This document shows, one piece after another, positions 1-11,944 of a stretch of DNA of 64,000 nucleotides. Position 1 is the stretch's first letter; every line of letters starts with the position of its first letter. A model generated the notes under the pieces. It saw only the letters and a list, made by a program, of their open reading frames with translations, had not been told where the DNA came from and did no database searches. A program made the translations under genes and the position numbers. Source of the stretch: Agelas oroides (lineage: Eukaryota > Porifera > Demospongiae > Agelasida > Agelasidae); NCBI GenBank assembly GCA_949130485.1, contig OX422192.1, positions 812,218 to 876,217 on the forward strand. The letters are read 5' to 3'.

Positions 1-111
1 TATGAGAGGAGGCGATCTGTCATCAGACTTGCTAATCTTGTTCCCCCTCACACAATCATGTGGAGTAGCTAGCTCCAAAATGTTGCTACGGTTACTTTAC
101 GAGCTGCTTGC

Positions 112-170
112 CTGTAGAAGCAGAACTGCTCCGAGTAAAACAGGTTCATCAGCTGACTGAAGAGCGCCAT
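112..170 (-). CDS. First exon of an HSD17B12-like gene running off the left edge
   Basis: A 59-nt exon starting at the ATG at 170 (minus strand) encodes MALFSQLMNLFYSEQFCFY plus two bases. It is followed by a GC donor (AG then GCAAGC), as in copies A and C. The sequence below 112 matches the start of copy C intron 1, so the rest of the gene lies outside the window. It is head-to-head with copy A and differs from copy A exon 1 by two adjacent residues (MN against VD). It is a partial gene and function rests on the relation to copy C. Confidence 0.7.
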
Positions 171-361
171 GATGAGAGATCGAGTTTGCACTTGGTATAA
201 CGACGCCAAATCACATCGCTCGCCCCACCCTGGGTAGCAGACTCTTCTGCAAGGGTCTACACTAATCGTGGGTGGGACGAGCAAATTACCCTAGTCTCGC
301 CAGCCACACCCTTCCGCAAAGGGCGAGACTAATTAGCCGCATTGGAGTGGAGCGATCAATC
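171..361. promoter_or_regulatory. Probable bidirectional promoter between two HSD17B12-like genes
   Basis: These 191 bp separate two divergent start codons (170 minus, 362 plus). They must carry the 5' leaders and core promoters of both genes unless there are further upstream exons. A short imperfect hairpin with TAGTCTCGCC and GGCGAGACTA ends sits at 292-333. No clear TATA box is visible. The same arrangement recurs at 63618-63808. The promoter role is inferred from layout. Confidence 0.55.
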
Positions 362-3300
362 ATGGCGCTCTTCAGTCAGCTGGTGGATCTGTTTTACTCC
401 GAGCAGTTCTGCTTTTACAGGCAAGCAGCTTGTGGTGAATAGTCTCACGGAGTTTGGGGGCTTCTTGGAGTGTATAATTTTTATGCAACAGGACTGACAA
501 ATGTACTGGTCTGATATAGTCGGGTGTAACCCGACCTTCGCGCGAAAAACGGAAGGTCGGGTGCCAGCCCTATACCCGGATTTGTTCTGAACTGTTATGT
601 AATAGTTATGAATACTGGTATATGTTATGTAATTTGCGCATAGTGCATGCACGTGGCGGTTGAAATACTGCAATCTGATTGGACTGCAATATTTTTGCAG
701 CAGAACAAATCCGGGTATAGGGCTGGCACCCGACCTTCCGTTTTTCGCGAAGGTCGGGTTACACCCGACTAGGTCTGATTCCCATGACAGATCTCCTTCT
801 CTCACTCCCTCCTCTGCAGGAACGCTGCTGCAGTGGTGGGTATAGTGCTTGTGCTCAGGCTGTTGCTGAAGCACATGTGCCAGTTGTTGGGTGGGTTCTG
901 TGCCTTCTTCCTGGCTCCATGGGGCATCTCACGAATCAACCTCAAGAAGTATGGACCATGGGCAGGTGGGCAGGCCAGTTCCCATGTTTTCATTCCACTG
1001 CTGGTCTAGTTCCCATGTTTCCATTCCACCTCTCATTCCAGTGGTGACGGGAGCATCTGAGGGTATAGGAAGGGGCTATGCACTGGAGGTAAGTATGACA
1101 TCACTGTGTGTTGCTGTGTCGTCAGTTACACACATGATTTGAGGGTTGCTTCATTTCCAGCTGGCCAGGCGAGGGCTGAATGTGGTCATCATGAGTCGTT
1201 CTCAGGACAAACTGCAGAAAGTGGCCGACGAGATCAGTGAGTTGGCTGTCAACAGCTGCAGTTTGTATCCCTCACACTCCATCACCCTCCCACCTTTTTT
1301 CTGCTTCACTTACCTCACACACTCTTCCCCCCACTCCTCACCCCCACTCCCCCACCCCCCTCCAGAAGAGAAGTATGGCCGTGAAGTCCGTATCATTCTA
1401 GCCGACTTCTCTGAGGGTCCAGAGCTCTACCCTCATATAGCTGAGGAGCTCCACGATCTCGACATTGGGGTTCTTGGTAAGGTACCATCTTTTACACAGT
1501 AATGTTTGTGTACTAGCTCCCTTCTCAAACCTTTGCTGCGTGGCTGGACTCATTCTCCACATGTTTGTCTGTTTAGTGAACAATGTCGGCTATTACCAAG
1601 GCTATGCAGGATACTTTGGTGAAGTTTTGGAAGAGGTGAGTTGTGAACTAAGATTTTGTCAACAAATTTATGCAGCTTACTGGTGACTGGTATGGCTTTC
1701 TGTTCAGGTGCACTACAAAACTGTCCAGATCAACTGCCACCCAGTGGTACAGGTGAGAGCAACAGTCATGATACACTATACTATATAGTACTTACCCATT
1801 TTCTCCTCCCCCTCTTCATTCTCTGTCCTCCTCCCTCTTCCTCCTTCCTCCTCTCTATTCCCTCCTTCCTCTTCCCTCTGTCCTCCCTCTTTCCTCCTTC
1901 CTCCCTCTTTCCTCCTTCCTCCCTCTTTCCTCCCTCTTTCCTCCTTCCTCCCTCTTCCCTCCTCCCACTTTCTTCTGTCCTTCCTCTTCCCTCCGTCCTC
2001 CCTCTTCCCTCCTTCCTCTTCCCTCCTCCCACTTTCCTTCCTCCCTCTCTCCCTCCCTCCCTCCTCTGTCCTCCCTCCTCCCTCCTCCCAGATGACTCGT
2101 ATGCTACTGCCAAAGATGGTCACTAAGTGAGCACTTGTTTCTTACCCCCACTCACCAGCTTATAGTTAACTTTCATACCCTCACACATCTTCAATCCTCT
2201 CCCACCCATATGTATTCTGACCTAGCCTCATTCCCAGGCCTGTCCTGTGTCCCGGTTTCGGTCACTTCTCTTTTGCACACACTGTAAACTGTCATAACAT
2301 CAGACAGGGGAGGAACAAGGCTTTTCAGACCACTTTGTCTTGCTTACACCTTCCCCTCCCTCCTCATCCCACATATACCCACACATAGGAGACGTGGGGT
2401 GATTGTAAACATCTCCTCTGGTGCAGCTGATCGTCCCCTATCACTGCTCACAGTCTATAGTGCCACCAAGGTATGCCCTCATGCATGGGGCAGCTGCTTT
2501 CACAAGAGATAGGCGGCATGTTTTCTAGCAACTCCCAACACATTAATGGTGATGTTCTGCAAGAGCGAGAAAGGAATCTATACAAAAAGATATCCGGGAT
2601 CCAGCTGGGACTCAAACCCAAGACCTTCTGAATACTAGTTAGATGCTCTTACCACTCAGCCACTTGGACCCCTGGCAGAGGAGCAGAAGACGAGCTACAT
2701 AGGCAGCATTGCCTAGAGGATTTCAGGGATTTTTTCTCTGAGCACCCATGAGCGCCCTACTGTTGTTTTCAGTAATCAAGCTTCTAAATCTCCAAGGAGT
2801 TTCAACGTCCACCAGGAAATTAGGGACCTTAGTTTGTGACGGAATAGCACAAAGAGCTAGTCTAGAAACAAGGCGGGCTAAGATGAAGTGGCATGCAGTC
2901 CCCCAACTGTGGTAATGAAACAAGGCGGGCTAAGATGAAGTGGCATGCAGTCCCCCAACTGTGGTAATGAAACAAGGCGGGCTAAGATGAAGTGGCATGC
3001 AGTCCCCCAACTGTGGTAATGAAACAAGGCTGGCTAAGATGAAGTGGCATACAGTCTCCCAACTGTGGTAATGAAACAAGGCGGGCTAAGATGAAGTGGC
3101 ATGCAGTCTCCCAACTGTGGTAATGAAACAAGGCGGGCTAAGATGAAGTGGCATGCAGTCCCCCAACTGTGGTAATGAAACAAGGCGGGCTAAGATGAAG
3201 TGGCATGCAGTCCCCCAACTGTGGTAATGAAACAAGGCGGGCTAAGATGAAGTGGCATGCAGTCTCCCAACTGTGGTAATGAAACAAGGCGGGCTAAGAT

Positions 3301-5115
3301 GAAGTGGCATGCAGTCTCCCAACTGTGGTAATGAAACAAGGCGGGCTAAGATGAAGTGGCATGCAGTCCCCCAACTGTGGTAATGAAACAAGGCGGGCTA
3401 AGATGAAGTGGCATGCAGTCCCCCAACTGTAGTAATGAAACAAGGCGGGCTAAGATGAAGTGGCATGCAGTCCCCCAACTGTGGTAATGAAACAAGGCGG
3501 GCTAAGATGAAGTGGCATGCAGTCCCCCAACTGTGGTAATGAAACAAGGCTGGCTAAGATGAAGTGGCATGCAGTCCCCCAACTGTGGTAATGAAACAAG
3601 GCGGGCTAAGATGAAGTTGCATGCAGTCCCCCAACTGTGGTAATGAAACAAGGCGGGCTAAGATGAAGTTGCATGCAGTCCCCCAACTGTGGTAATGAAA
3701 CAAGGCGGGTTAAGATGAAGTGGCATGCAGTCCCCCAACTGTGGTAATGAAACAAGGCGGGCTAAGATGAAGTGGCATGCAGTCTCCCAACTGTGGTAAT
3801 GAAACAAGGCTGGCTAAGATGAAGTGGCATGCAGTCCCCCAACTGTGGTAATGAAACAAGGCGGGCTAAGATGAAGTGGCATGCAGTCTCCCAACTGTGG
3901 TAATGAAACAAGGCGGGCTAAGATGAAGTGGCATGCAGTCCCCCAACTGTGGTAATGAAACAAGGCGGGTTAAGATGAAGTGGCATGCAGTCCCCCAACT
4001 GTGGTAATGAAACAAGGCTGGCTAAGATGAAGTGGCATGCAGTCCCCCAACTGTGGTAATGAAACAAGGCGGGCTAAGATGAAGTGGCATGCAGTCCCCC
4101 AACTGTGGTAATGAAACAAGGCGGGTTAAGATGAAGTGGCATGCAGTCCCCCAACTGTGGTAATGAAACAAGGCGGGTTAAGATGAAGTGGCATGCAGTC
4201 CCCCAACTGTGGTAATGAAACAAGGCGGGCTAAGATGAAGTGGCATGCAGTCCCCCAACTGTGGTAATGAAACAAGGCGGGCTAAGATGAAGTGGCATGC
4301 AGTCCCCCAACTGTGGTAATGAAACAAGGCGGGCTAAGATGAAGTTGCATGCAGTCCCCCAACTGTGGTAATGAAACAAGGCGGGTTAAGATGAAGTGGC
4401 ATGCAGTCCCCCAACTGTGGTAATGAAACAAGGCGGGCTAAGATGAAGTTGCATGCAGTCCCCCAACTGTGGTAATGAAACAAGGCGGGTTAAGATGAAG
4501 TGGCATGCAGTCCCCCAACTGTGGTAATGAAACAAGGCGGGCTAAGATGAAGTGGCATGCAGTCCCCCAACTGTGGTAATGAAACAAGGCGGGCTAAGAT
4601 GAAGTGGCATGCAGTCCCCCAACTGTGGTAATGAAACAAGGCGGGTTAAGATGAAGTTGCATGCAGTCCCCCAACTGTGGTAATGAAACAAGGCGGGTTA
4701 AGATGAAGTGGCATGCAGTCCCCCAACTGTGGTAATGAAACAAGGCGGGCTAAGATGAAGTGGCATGCAGTCCCCCAACTGTGGTAATGAAACAAGGCGG
4801 GCTAAGATGAAGTGGCATGCAGTCCCCCAACTGTGGTAATGAAACAAGGCTGGCTAAGATGAAGTGGCATGCAGTCCCCCAACTGTGGTAATGAAACAAG
4901 GCGGGCTAAGATAAAGTTGCATACAGTCCCCCAACTGTGGTAATGGCTCCAAATTCTAGTTATATATTGTGTTCAACTCTCAGTGTATAGCTATGAAAAT
5001 GTCCTTCTGTCATTTCTTCATCCTTCCTCCTGCAGAAGTTTGACAGCCATTTCTCAGACGCTTTGCGGAAAGAGTACAGCTCAAAGGGAATTATTGTGCA
5101 GGTACATGTGTGTGG

Positions 5116-5194
<79 letters not shown>

Positions 5195-5210
5195 GTGTGT
5201 GTGTGTGGGT

Positions 5211-5257
<47 letters not shown>

Positions 5258-6558
5258 TGTGTGTGAATCATTGTACAGGTATAAGAATTTGAACATTGAT
5301 ATCTTCTCACTAACTGACCTGCTCCTCTTTACCTTGCTACTCAATACCTCTCACCCACCGTGCATCCCACCTCTCACCCCTCTCACCCCCATCCTTACCA
5401 TCCCACCTCCCTCCCCTCTCATCCCCATCCTACCACCGTGCATCCCACCTCCCTCCCCTCTCACCCCCATCCTTACCATCCCACCTCCCTCCCCTCTCAC
5501 CTCCCTCCCCTCGTATCCCTGTCCCACCCACCCTCTTACCCCCATCCTTACCACCCCACCTCCCTCTCCTCTCACCCCCATCCTTACCACCCCACCTCCT
5601 CCCCTCTCACCCCAATCTTATCTTCCCAGGATGTTAAGCCACTTATGGTTGCTACTGCAATGTCCCGTTCTTCAATTTCATTGAGTGGTTTGTCAGAAAA
5701 TTCTCGTTTCATTGCGGACCCCATCACCTATGCTCGTGCCGCTGTTGCCACCATTGGTATCCAACATACCACATATGGTTACTTCTACCATGCACTGCAG
5801 GTGGGGATCTCTGTTACCATGGTTACAGAATCTTCAGACAACAACTTTCATTGTGTGTGTGTGTTCATAGTACACTATAGATGGGATGTTCTTTCAAACC
5901 CCTGGACAAGCTTTCCATCACTTGTAAAGTGGGAGAGCTAGGGCCTGGTATCTTTCCTCAGAAAATGAAAAAATTAAACAGCAAATTTTCAGACTAAACA
6001 GCCAGCCTTTCACGTGTTGTTCAACTAACTACACACTTTGTGTGTATGACAGTTGTCCCTGCTAGCTAGATACATAGATTACCTTCACTCTTCTCGCCGT
6101 TCTGAGCTCCACTTAGCCTTGTTCCCAGGCCCAGTTTAGGCCCAGTTCAGGCCCGTTCGAAATATCGGAACCTTTCAAACGGGCCTGGGACCGAGGCTAA
6201 GCTCCACTCCACTTACAATTATTAAAACTACTGTCCTATATACGTATGTATTCTGACATCACTCACATGAGAAACAATACCACACTCCTTCCTGCTTCAC
6301 TGAGCTGCAAGTGACAGAAAGCTGGTGGAACGAGGCTATAGGGGTGTTTATCAGTTCAGTGTTTACCACACACACCACTCTCCCACACACTCTCCCACAC
6401 ACACCACTCTCCCACACACTCCCCCTCACACTCCTCCTCCTCACACACAGATGTATCTGGCAAGACTGTTTCCAGTGTGGCTACTTGATTGGATACTATG
6501 GAAATCAAACCTGAGTGTAAGAGATGCTTACCTCAAGACCAAAGCCAAGCAGAAATAA
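362..6558 (+). CDS. HSD17B12-like very-long-chain 3-oxoacyl-CoA reductase, copy A (12 exons)
   Basis: Short-chain dehydrogenase of the HSD17B12/KAR family, which reduces 3-oxoacyl-CoA with NADPH in fatty-acid elongation at the ER membrane. Proposed exons: 362-420, 820-965, 1042-1088, 1161-1236, 1366-1476, 1577-1635, 1708-1752, 2092-2126, 2389-2470, 5036-5101, 5630-5800, 6451-6558. All phases agree, giving about 334 residues (human HSD17B12 has 312). Visible motifs: hydrophobic N-terminal segment, cofactor motif TGASEGIG, SRSQDKL, NNVG, the serine region NISSG and catalytic YSATK. The C-terminus KTKAKQK has lysines at -3 and -5, a KxKxx ER-retrieval signal. Intron 1 appears to use a GC donor; all others inspected are GT-AG. 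Intron 9 holds the 52-bp minisatellite. Sterol versus fatty-acid substrate cannot be told from sequence alone. Confidence 0.85.
517..771. repeat. Fold-back element with about 70-bp inverted arms
   Basis: Left arm 517-589 and right arm 701-771 are near-perfect reverse complements starting TAGTCGGGTGTAACCCGACC, with a spacer of about 110 bp. It lies in intron 1 of copy A. A second copy begins at 63967 and is cut by the window edge. No coding capacity; a non-autonomous TIR element is likely. Confidence 0.75.
1796..2090 (+). repeat. Pyrimidine-rich degenerate minisatellite in intron 7 of copy A
   Basis: About 295 bp almost entirely of C and T, built of shuffled CCTCCCTCTTTCCTCCTT-type units, directly before the AG acceptor at 2091. 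Long open frames across it on both strands are composition artefacts. Confidence 0.8.
2598..2670 (-). repeat. tRNA-like sequence, probable SINE head
   Basis: On the minus strand this reads like a tRNA: an A-box-like TGGCTGAGTGG and a B-box-like GGTTTGAGTCC at normal spacing. It lies inside intron 9 of copy A. A degenerate SINE head or tRNA pseudogene is more likely than a working tRNA gene, because the acceptor stem pairs only partly. Confidence 0.5.
2865..4944. repeat. 52-bp minisatellite, exactly 40 units
   Basis: A tandem array of a 52-bp unit beginning GAAACAAGGCGGGCTAAGAT and ending ACTGTGGTAAT. The first unit starts at 2865 and the last at 4893, 39 periods apart with no net length drift. 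Units differ only by recurring substitutions (GCGGG/GCTGG, GGCTAAG/GGTTAAG, GTGGCAT/GTTGCAT, CAGTCCC/CAGTCTC). It lies in intron 9 of copy A and has no spacers, so it is not a CRISPR array. Introns 9 of copies B and C lack it. Confidence 0.95.
5106..5266. repeat. (TG)n microsatellite
   Basis: Interrupted TG run in intron 10 of copy A, just after the donor at 5102. Poly-Cys/Val and poly-Thr/His frames across it are not genes. Confidence 0.95.
5345..5625 (+). repeat. Pyrimidine-rich minisatellite before exon 11 of copy A
   Basis: Units like CCTCTCACCCCCATCCTTAC repeat up to the exon 11 acceptor at 5629. Copies B and C carry different pyrimidine-rich arrays at the same place in sense orientation. 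Confidence 0.8.
6114..6199. repeat. TAGCCT...AGGCTA hairpin element
   Basis: Inverted ends TAGCCTTGTTCCCAGGCC and GGCCTGGGACCGAGGCTA close a short imperfect hairpin in intron 11 of copy A. It belongs to a family with full copies at 18349, 25349, 25837, 26469, 37244 and 41975, a looser copy at 20692, and partial arms near 2223, 22655, 49809, 60390 and 62113. Confidence 0.75.
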
Positions 6559-8272
6559 TCAGCTTGCAGCTTCAACAATTTCTCAGGAAATTTTTGACAA
6601 CAGTAACTTACTTTGTTTTATACACACTGTGATTAGATTTAGGATTTTTGCATTTGTAATGTAAATACCAGGACCATAGCCTTGTTCTCCTTCCCCATTG
6701 CATTCTTCTGTTGTGTTTACAATAATACTGACGATTTCAAATTTGTTGTCATACCAAGGTTCATCAATGTCGCCCAGCATGGAGCACGATTGCAATATTA
6801 ATAGCGCATGCGCGCTAGACTTTTAGCTATTTGCTAATTTGGAGAAGAAGAGGGCGGGGCTCTATTAGTCGTCCAGCTACTTTTTTGAACTTCAGATCGT
6901 AAGCGGGGCTTGACTGTGTGTAAGAACTGTCAAACAATTTTGCATGTCAGCACAAATCATGGATCAACAGGTATGTGTTTCTTGTGCAGGATACAAATAT
7001 ATTTTCCGTTCTGAAGCCACTGTACATGTGATGCGTGTTCTCTTTTCAGCTGCTCTCCTCGTGTGTTACGTGTGTATCAAAGCGCCATTCAAAGGCACTG
7101 AACTCCTTTGCATGCACACGAGGTTGCCAGCTGTCTCAACACAGTAGTTGTAGATCGGAATAAGTACGTTGCAGTCTATCTACTGGTACCGGGAGGTCAT
7201 TTAATACCATTATTATGTTATTAGCTATACAAATCGAACTTCCTATCTCCTTTCTACAAATTAGTTTTTTTAGTTAACAATAACTAAATACCCTTTGGTG
7301 TGGCCTTGGAACTTTTAGTTAATCAAACTAAAATTATCCAGCAAACTGGAGAGTGTAACTAAACTAAACTAAAAGATCCAATTTGACTCCAGAACTATAC
7401 CTAAATGAAAACTACCATATTTCCACTGGTAACTACAACTAAATACCTTTTAGTAAGGGTGTTGGAGTTTTATAATTGAAATTATAACTGGAGATTCAAA
7501 CTAAACTAAGCCAAAATTATTTTCAGAATCTAAAAACTAACTACAACTAAACTAAAAGAGTAAGCTCTTTACTACAGCAACACTACTACAAATGCCGCTT
7601 TTGGAATTGTAGAAAAAATGATGCAGGTGGCTAATAAGAAATTAAGCAATAGAAAAATTGAAGAAAGTGTAAAAACATAATTATGGACTGTTTGCACTGT
7701 AAAACATGTCAACTCTCTTGGCTTCTGCATAAATGAAAATAATGTTCTATGTTCTATATGTAAGTTCTCTGCTACCAACTTGAAAACTTTTGTTGATGTC
7801 AACTTTACTGGCGTTTTGACTGAATGCATCAGTCGTCATCTTTCGCCCTAATGACGACTGAAAGCATTCAGCTAAAAAAGTGTTTTCCGATTTCAAGTTG
7901 GTAACAGCGACCTTCTTTTCAATTTAGCATTGTCCACGTCCACTCAAGGTTCCTGCAAAACTTACATTTATTTTGTAATTGCATGTCCCCCATACAGACA
8001 AGGGGTGGAACTTGGTTATATTCATAATTATGCTATTGGATGAACTCTAGGAATATTCATTTACTGTGGATTAAACACTGGGCATATTCATGTATTGTTA
8101 CGTAAGTATTCATGCTGTATTAGAACACACAAATGTAGCCATATTGTTGCTAAGAATGGGAGGTGGTATGCACAGCCCAAGGCCCTGCAACTGAATTGAC
8201 CCATAATCTGGAAGCCAGCATGTCATTTTACTCTTCCACTAGGTACCACCTGATTAGTCATAATTTGATGCA
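6559..8272. other. Spacer between copy A and the first kelch gene
   Basis: No supported exon. Contents: a GC box-like AGGGCGGGGCTC near 6850 in a stretch shared with 15490-15640 upstream of the second kelch gene; a low-complexity AACTAAA region at about 7260-7560; a hairpin at 7816-7872; and at 8030-8210 sequence related to the interiors of the TIR elements at 50619 and 52168. Confidence 0.6.
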
Positions 8273-11200
8273 ATGGCTGCAATTATAGTAGAGGAGCTGT
8301 TGAAGGAAACAGAAATACATCCTGAAAAACTCAATGCGTCCATCAGTGATGATCACCTTCGTGCAATAGCTATTTTCCTGACCGCATGGCGAAAAGTTGC
8401 AACATACTTAGGCCTCAGTGAAAATGACCTGGGTGATATTGAACAAGAAGGCAAAGATGAGCAAGACAAGAGGCTAAAAGCACTACAGATATGGAAGGGC
8501 AAATTTGGTTTTAAAGCAACCTACAAGAAGCTGGTAGAAGTTCTGTTACAACTAGCGAAGGCAGATATTGCCGAGAAAGTACTTCTCCTTCTGAAAGGTA
8601 TGATATATACATCTAATTGTGTGCATGTCTTTGTGTGATATGAGTTGTAAGACATCAATGTGCGAATTGCGAAAAGAATTTTAAAGGTTTACATTCACAC
8701 CCCAAGGTGCTCCAGAACTTAGTTACCATGCTACAGGACTTGGGAGCTTCTTGGGTTATATCTAGCTTTGGGTGTAGTGTGTGTATGTTCCCAGTCATAG
8801 ATCACTTGAAATTGCAGAACAAAGCAATGTTACTTTTGGTACAAATTCTACAAACTGGCATATTGCATTGAGTATTTCTCATGCCAGTGAGTGCAGTTGT
8901 AAAGCTTGTGCTCCATGAACTCTCAGACTCACAGAGAGCAGAGAAAGAAGCTATAGATGTTCAACTGCAGGAGAAGAATGCTGAAATTGAGAAGCTGAAG
9001 GGAGAGTTGCAAGCACTGATGGTACATAATTTGTAGCTACATGTAGTATGCGAGTTAGAAAATGGATATTCCGAAAAGACAATGACTCCACCCATCCATG
9101 CTCTACATGGTTGTCAGGGGGACAAAGGAAGGCTGCAGGCAGAGGTGGAGGCTAAGGATGCCGAGATTGACAGACAGCAGAGGGAAATAGAAACACTGAA
9201 GGTACGCCATTCTCTGCCATGTATGAAGACATGCATAATGATCACACCCATACGTGCTCTGGTTGTTAGGAGGACAAAGGAAGGCTGCATGCAGGCGGAG
9301 GTGGAGGCTAAGGATGGTCAAATTCAGCAACAAGGCACAGAACTGGAAGAGGGGGTCATTCAACTCAACAGACAACAGAGAGAGCTACAGACACTGAGAG
9401 TAAGGAATGGATATTCTACTGTTCAAATCAGTAATGACTCCATCCATGTTAGGAGGACAGAGGAAGGCTGCAGGCAGAGGTGGAGGCTAAGAACGCTGAA
9501 ATTGTCAAGCAGCAAAGAGAGATCCAGACATTGAGAGTAAGGAAGTGAATATTCTACTATATGGAAAGGTATTGACTCAATCCATGCACCCTCTGGTTAT
9601 TAGGAGGACAGAGGAAGGCTCCAAGCGAAGGTGGAGACTAGACCAGGGGCGGAATTAGTACTGGAGGAGAAGAATGCTGAAATCAAGAGGCAGCAGAGAG
9701 AGCTACAAACACTGAGGGTATGTAATACCATGTGTATCAAATGTCCTGACCCATTGTAAAACGTTAGTGTTTTTATTTGCGTAAACTTTTGGCTTCTGTA
9801 CTTCTGTATTGAGTAGTAACTCTCTTGTCTTGCATGTCTAGAACCAAAACACAACCAAGGACAGGAGACTGGCTGCAGTGCAGTCTCAACTTCAACAACT
9901 GCAAGTGAGTTTGACCTCTGTAGATTCATGATCACAAGTCATAAAACCAACTGACTACGTATTACACATTGTAACAATTGTCACAACTCACGCAATACTT
10001 GTTTTGATTTTATATTGCAGGCAGAGATGGATGCTAAGAGTGCCAAGTTTAAGCAACAACTCAGAGAAAGAGATGCTGAAATCAACATACTGCAGAAAGA
10101 ACTGAGAGTAAGAGTCTAGACAATATTCTTTGAGTTTTTAAATACTGCGTTTCTATCCACACAGGATCAAGCTACTTCTAGAGACGAGTGTGTAGCTGCA
10201 ATGCAGCCTCCTTCCAAGAAGCCAAAGGTGAACTGCCCTTTGATTTGCTAACATGAGTGCATGTGTAAATTTATCATTAACCTTAACTCGAGAACACTCT
10301 TGGAATTTGTTTCAGGAGCTGCTAAGAATTCTAATTTAAGTTTGTGGGATGTGCTTGTCTTTATCATTTAATTGGCTTGCGCATATTAGGCAAGCATAAA
10401 ATTGAGCACTAGTATAATGAATGTTACAAGTAATAGTTATATCCCTCCCTGGGGGGTGGTCGTTTTACACATTTGTGTCGGGCATAGCCCGACACAAATG
10501 TGCAAGACCACACCCCAGGGAGGGATATAACTATTATATAACCTGTTACCTAGGCAACATCACTGTAAAAGAGAGATATGGGCAACATTCTTATATGTTG
10601 CCTAGGTAACAGGTTATATTTTTGATTATATATGTGAATGCGATACTGGTAAACAGCAAAATTTTATCATGATTGCATGTGAAACAAAATGGGGGGTGCA
10701 TATGACTCATGCTGTGATTCCTCTGTTTCAGCTACACTCCCCTAGTGAGCTGAGACTGACCTGTAGGAGACTGCCAGACATGCTAGAAACAGTGGAGAAC
10801 CCAACTTCAGTAACAGTGGACACAGTTCTTTATATGACATGCAAATATTCAAGTCATGTCATACACAGATATGACCCACAAACACAACAGTGGACCAGAC
10901 TACCGGAATATCAACACTGGAGCTTTACAATGACTGAAGTCAACCACCAGCTCACACTGGTTGGTGGTCATGTTTGGTCCACTTCCTCCACTAGGACAAC
11001 AACAGCAACAGATGCAGTAGTTGTGTACTCTACCTCTCAGGGGTGGACACAACCCTACCCTCCAATGAACACAGCTCGTATCTACCCAGCTGTATCCACT
11101 TACCACCACCATCTGGTGGTGGCAGGTGGGTGTGATGCTCATGGAGCTGAACTAGCTACAGTGGAAATCCTCGACACATCGACCTCCCACAGCCCGTGGC

Positions 11201-11641
11201 TCTCAATCACATCAATGTCTCTCCCTGTGAGCTGCTGTCAAATGTTATCTGCCATTATACATGATACGTTGTACCTACTAGGTGGCTCACTGGGCAAGCA
11301 AGTACTCAGTGTGTCCCTCCCAGCTCTTACACAAACAGAACAAGCCACCCGCACAGTGGTGCACACTCCCTGACACTCCACTAGAGGACTTTGCAGCTAT
11401 CACCGTCCATGGATCACTACTAGCAGTGGGAGGAAGGCGCAGCTACAGAGAACATAGCTCAGCCATCCACGTCTACGACCAGGAGAAGAACGTGTGGACC
11501 AAGTTTGGAGACATACCTACTGCACGATCATCTTGTGCCTGCTGTTTGTTACCAGGTGGGAAGATCCTTATTGCTGGAGGAAACGATCGCAATGGCTCAA
11601 CTAAGCGAATGGACATGGCAGTTGTTACTGTATGGGACTAA
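8273..11641 (+). pseudogene. Death domain-coiled coil-kelch gene 1, frameshifted
   Basis: Exons: 8273-8597 (death domain, about 108 residues from ATG 8273), 8888-9021, 9118-9201, 9270-9399, 9453-9536, 9604-9717, 9842-9904, 10021-10107, 10165-10227, and the kelch exon 10732-11641. Middle exons are repeats of one heptad-rich unit (GRLQAEVEAKDAEI...QQRELQTLR), a coiled coil that grew by exon duplication. Against its tandem paralogue at 16498 it has two lesions: exon 9270-9399 is 130 nt because of a 4-nt TGCA insertion, and the kelch exon has one extra base near 11337, so the last blades are in another frame. Skipping exon 9270-9399 would fix the first lesion only. Either a recent pseudogene or one with sequence errors. 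The family is unnamed; an adaptor-like role in death-domain signalling is inference. Confidence 0.75.
10431..10618. repeat. Two adjacent fold-back elements
   Basis: 10431-10536 forms a roughly 50-bp stem around a 3-nt loop (GTGTCGGGC ATA GCCCGACAC). Immediately after, TATAACCTGTTACCTAGGCA at 10536 pairs with its reverse complement ending at 10618. They sit in the intron before the kelch exon. Confidence 0.8.
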
Positions 11642-11938
11642 CTGCGTGATATCACCAGGGACGAGTTATGTATGCACATACACACAATGTTGAGTTTCCT
11701 AATTAAGTACATGTTACTCGTGCTTATTGTGAGGTTGTGTATTCATAATTTATCCCTCTATGCATGTATTAGCCTCATTCTCAGTTCACATACTTTTTGT
11801 ATGTGGTCTGTTTTTTGTAATACCATACTACTGTAATTATCATGAGTAGGCTTATTCAAATGATATGAACTACAGAAGTATACTTTACCCTACTTTGTGT
11901 TTAACAAAACAAGGAGCACTTTATATATGAACACATGA

Positions 11939-11944
11939 AATAAA
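11939..11944 (+). terminator. Candidate polyadenylation signal AATAAA
   Basis: AATAAA about 300 bp after the stop of kelch gene 1 in an AT-rich stretch. Placement fits a 3' UTR; no other support. Confidence 0.4.

Noticed and set aside
1776..2123. Minus-strand frames rich in Gly, Glu and Arg
   Set aside because: Complement of a pyrimidine-rich minisatellite in intron 7 of copy A. Same for the Ser/Pro/His-rich frames at 21229-21769 and 59242-59886 outside the true exons.
2865..4944. Regular array that might be taken for a CRISPR locus
   Set aside because: The 52-bp units are contiguous with no unique spacers, lie in an intron of a eukaryotic gene, and no cas genes are present.
5106..5266. Open frames of repeated Cys/Val or Thr/His on both strands
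   Set aside because: Produced by the (TG)n microsatellite; the same applies to 26557-26651.
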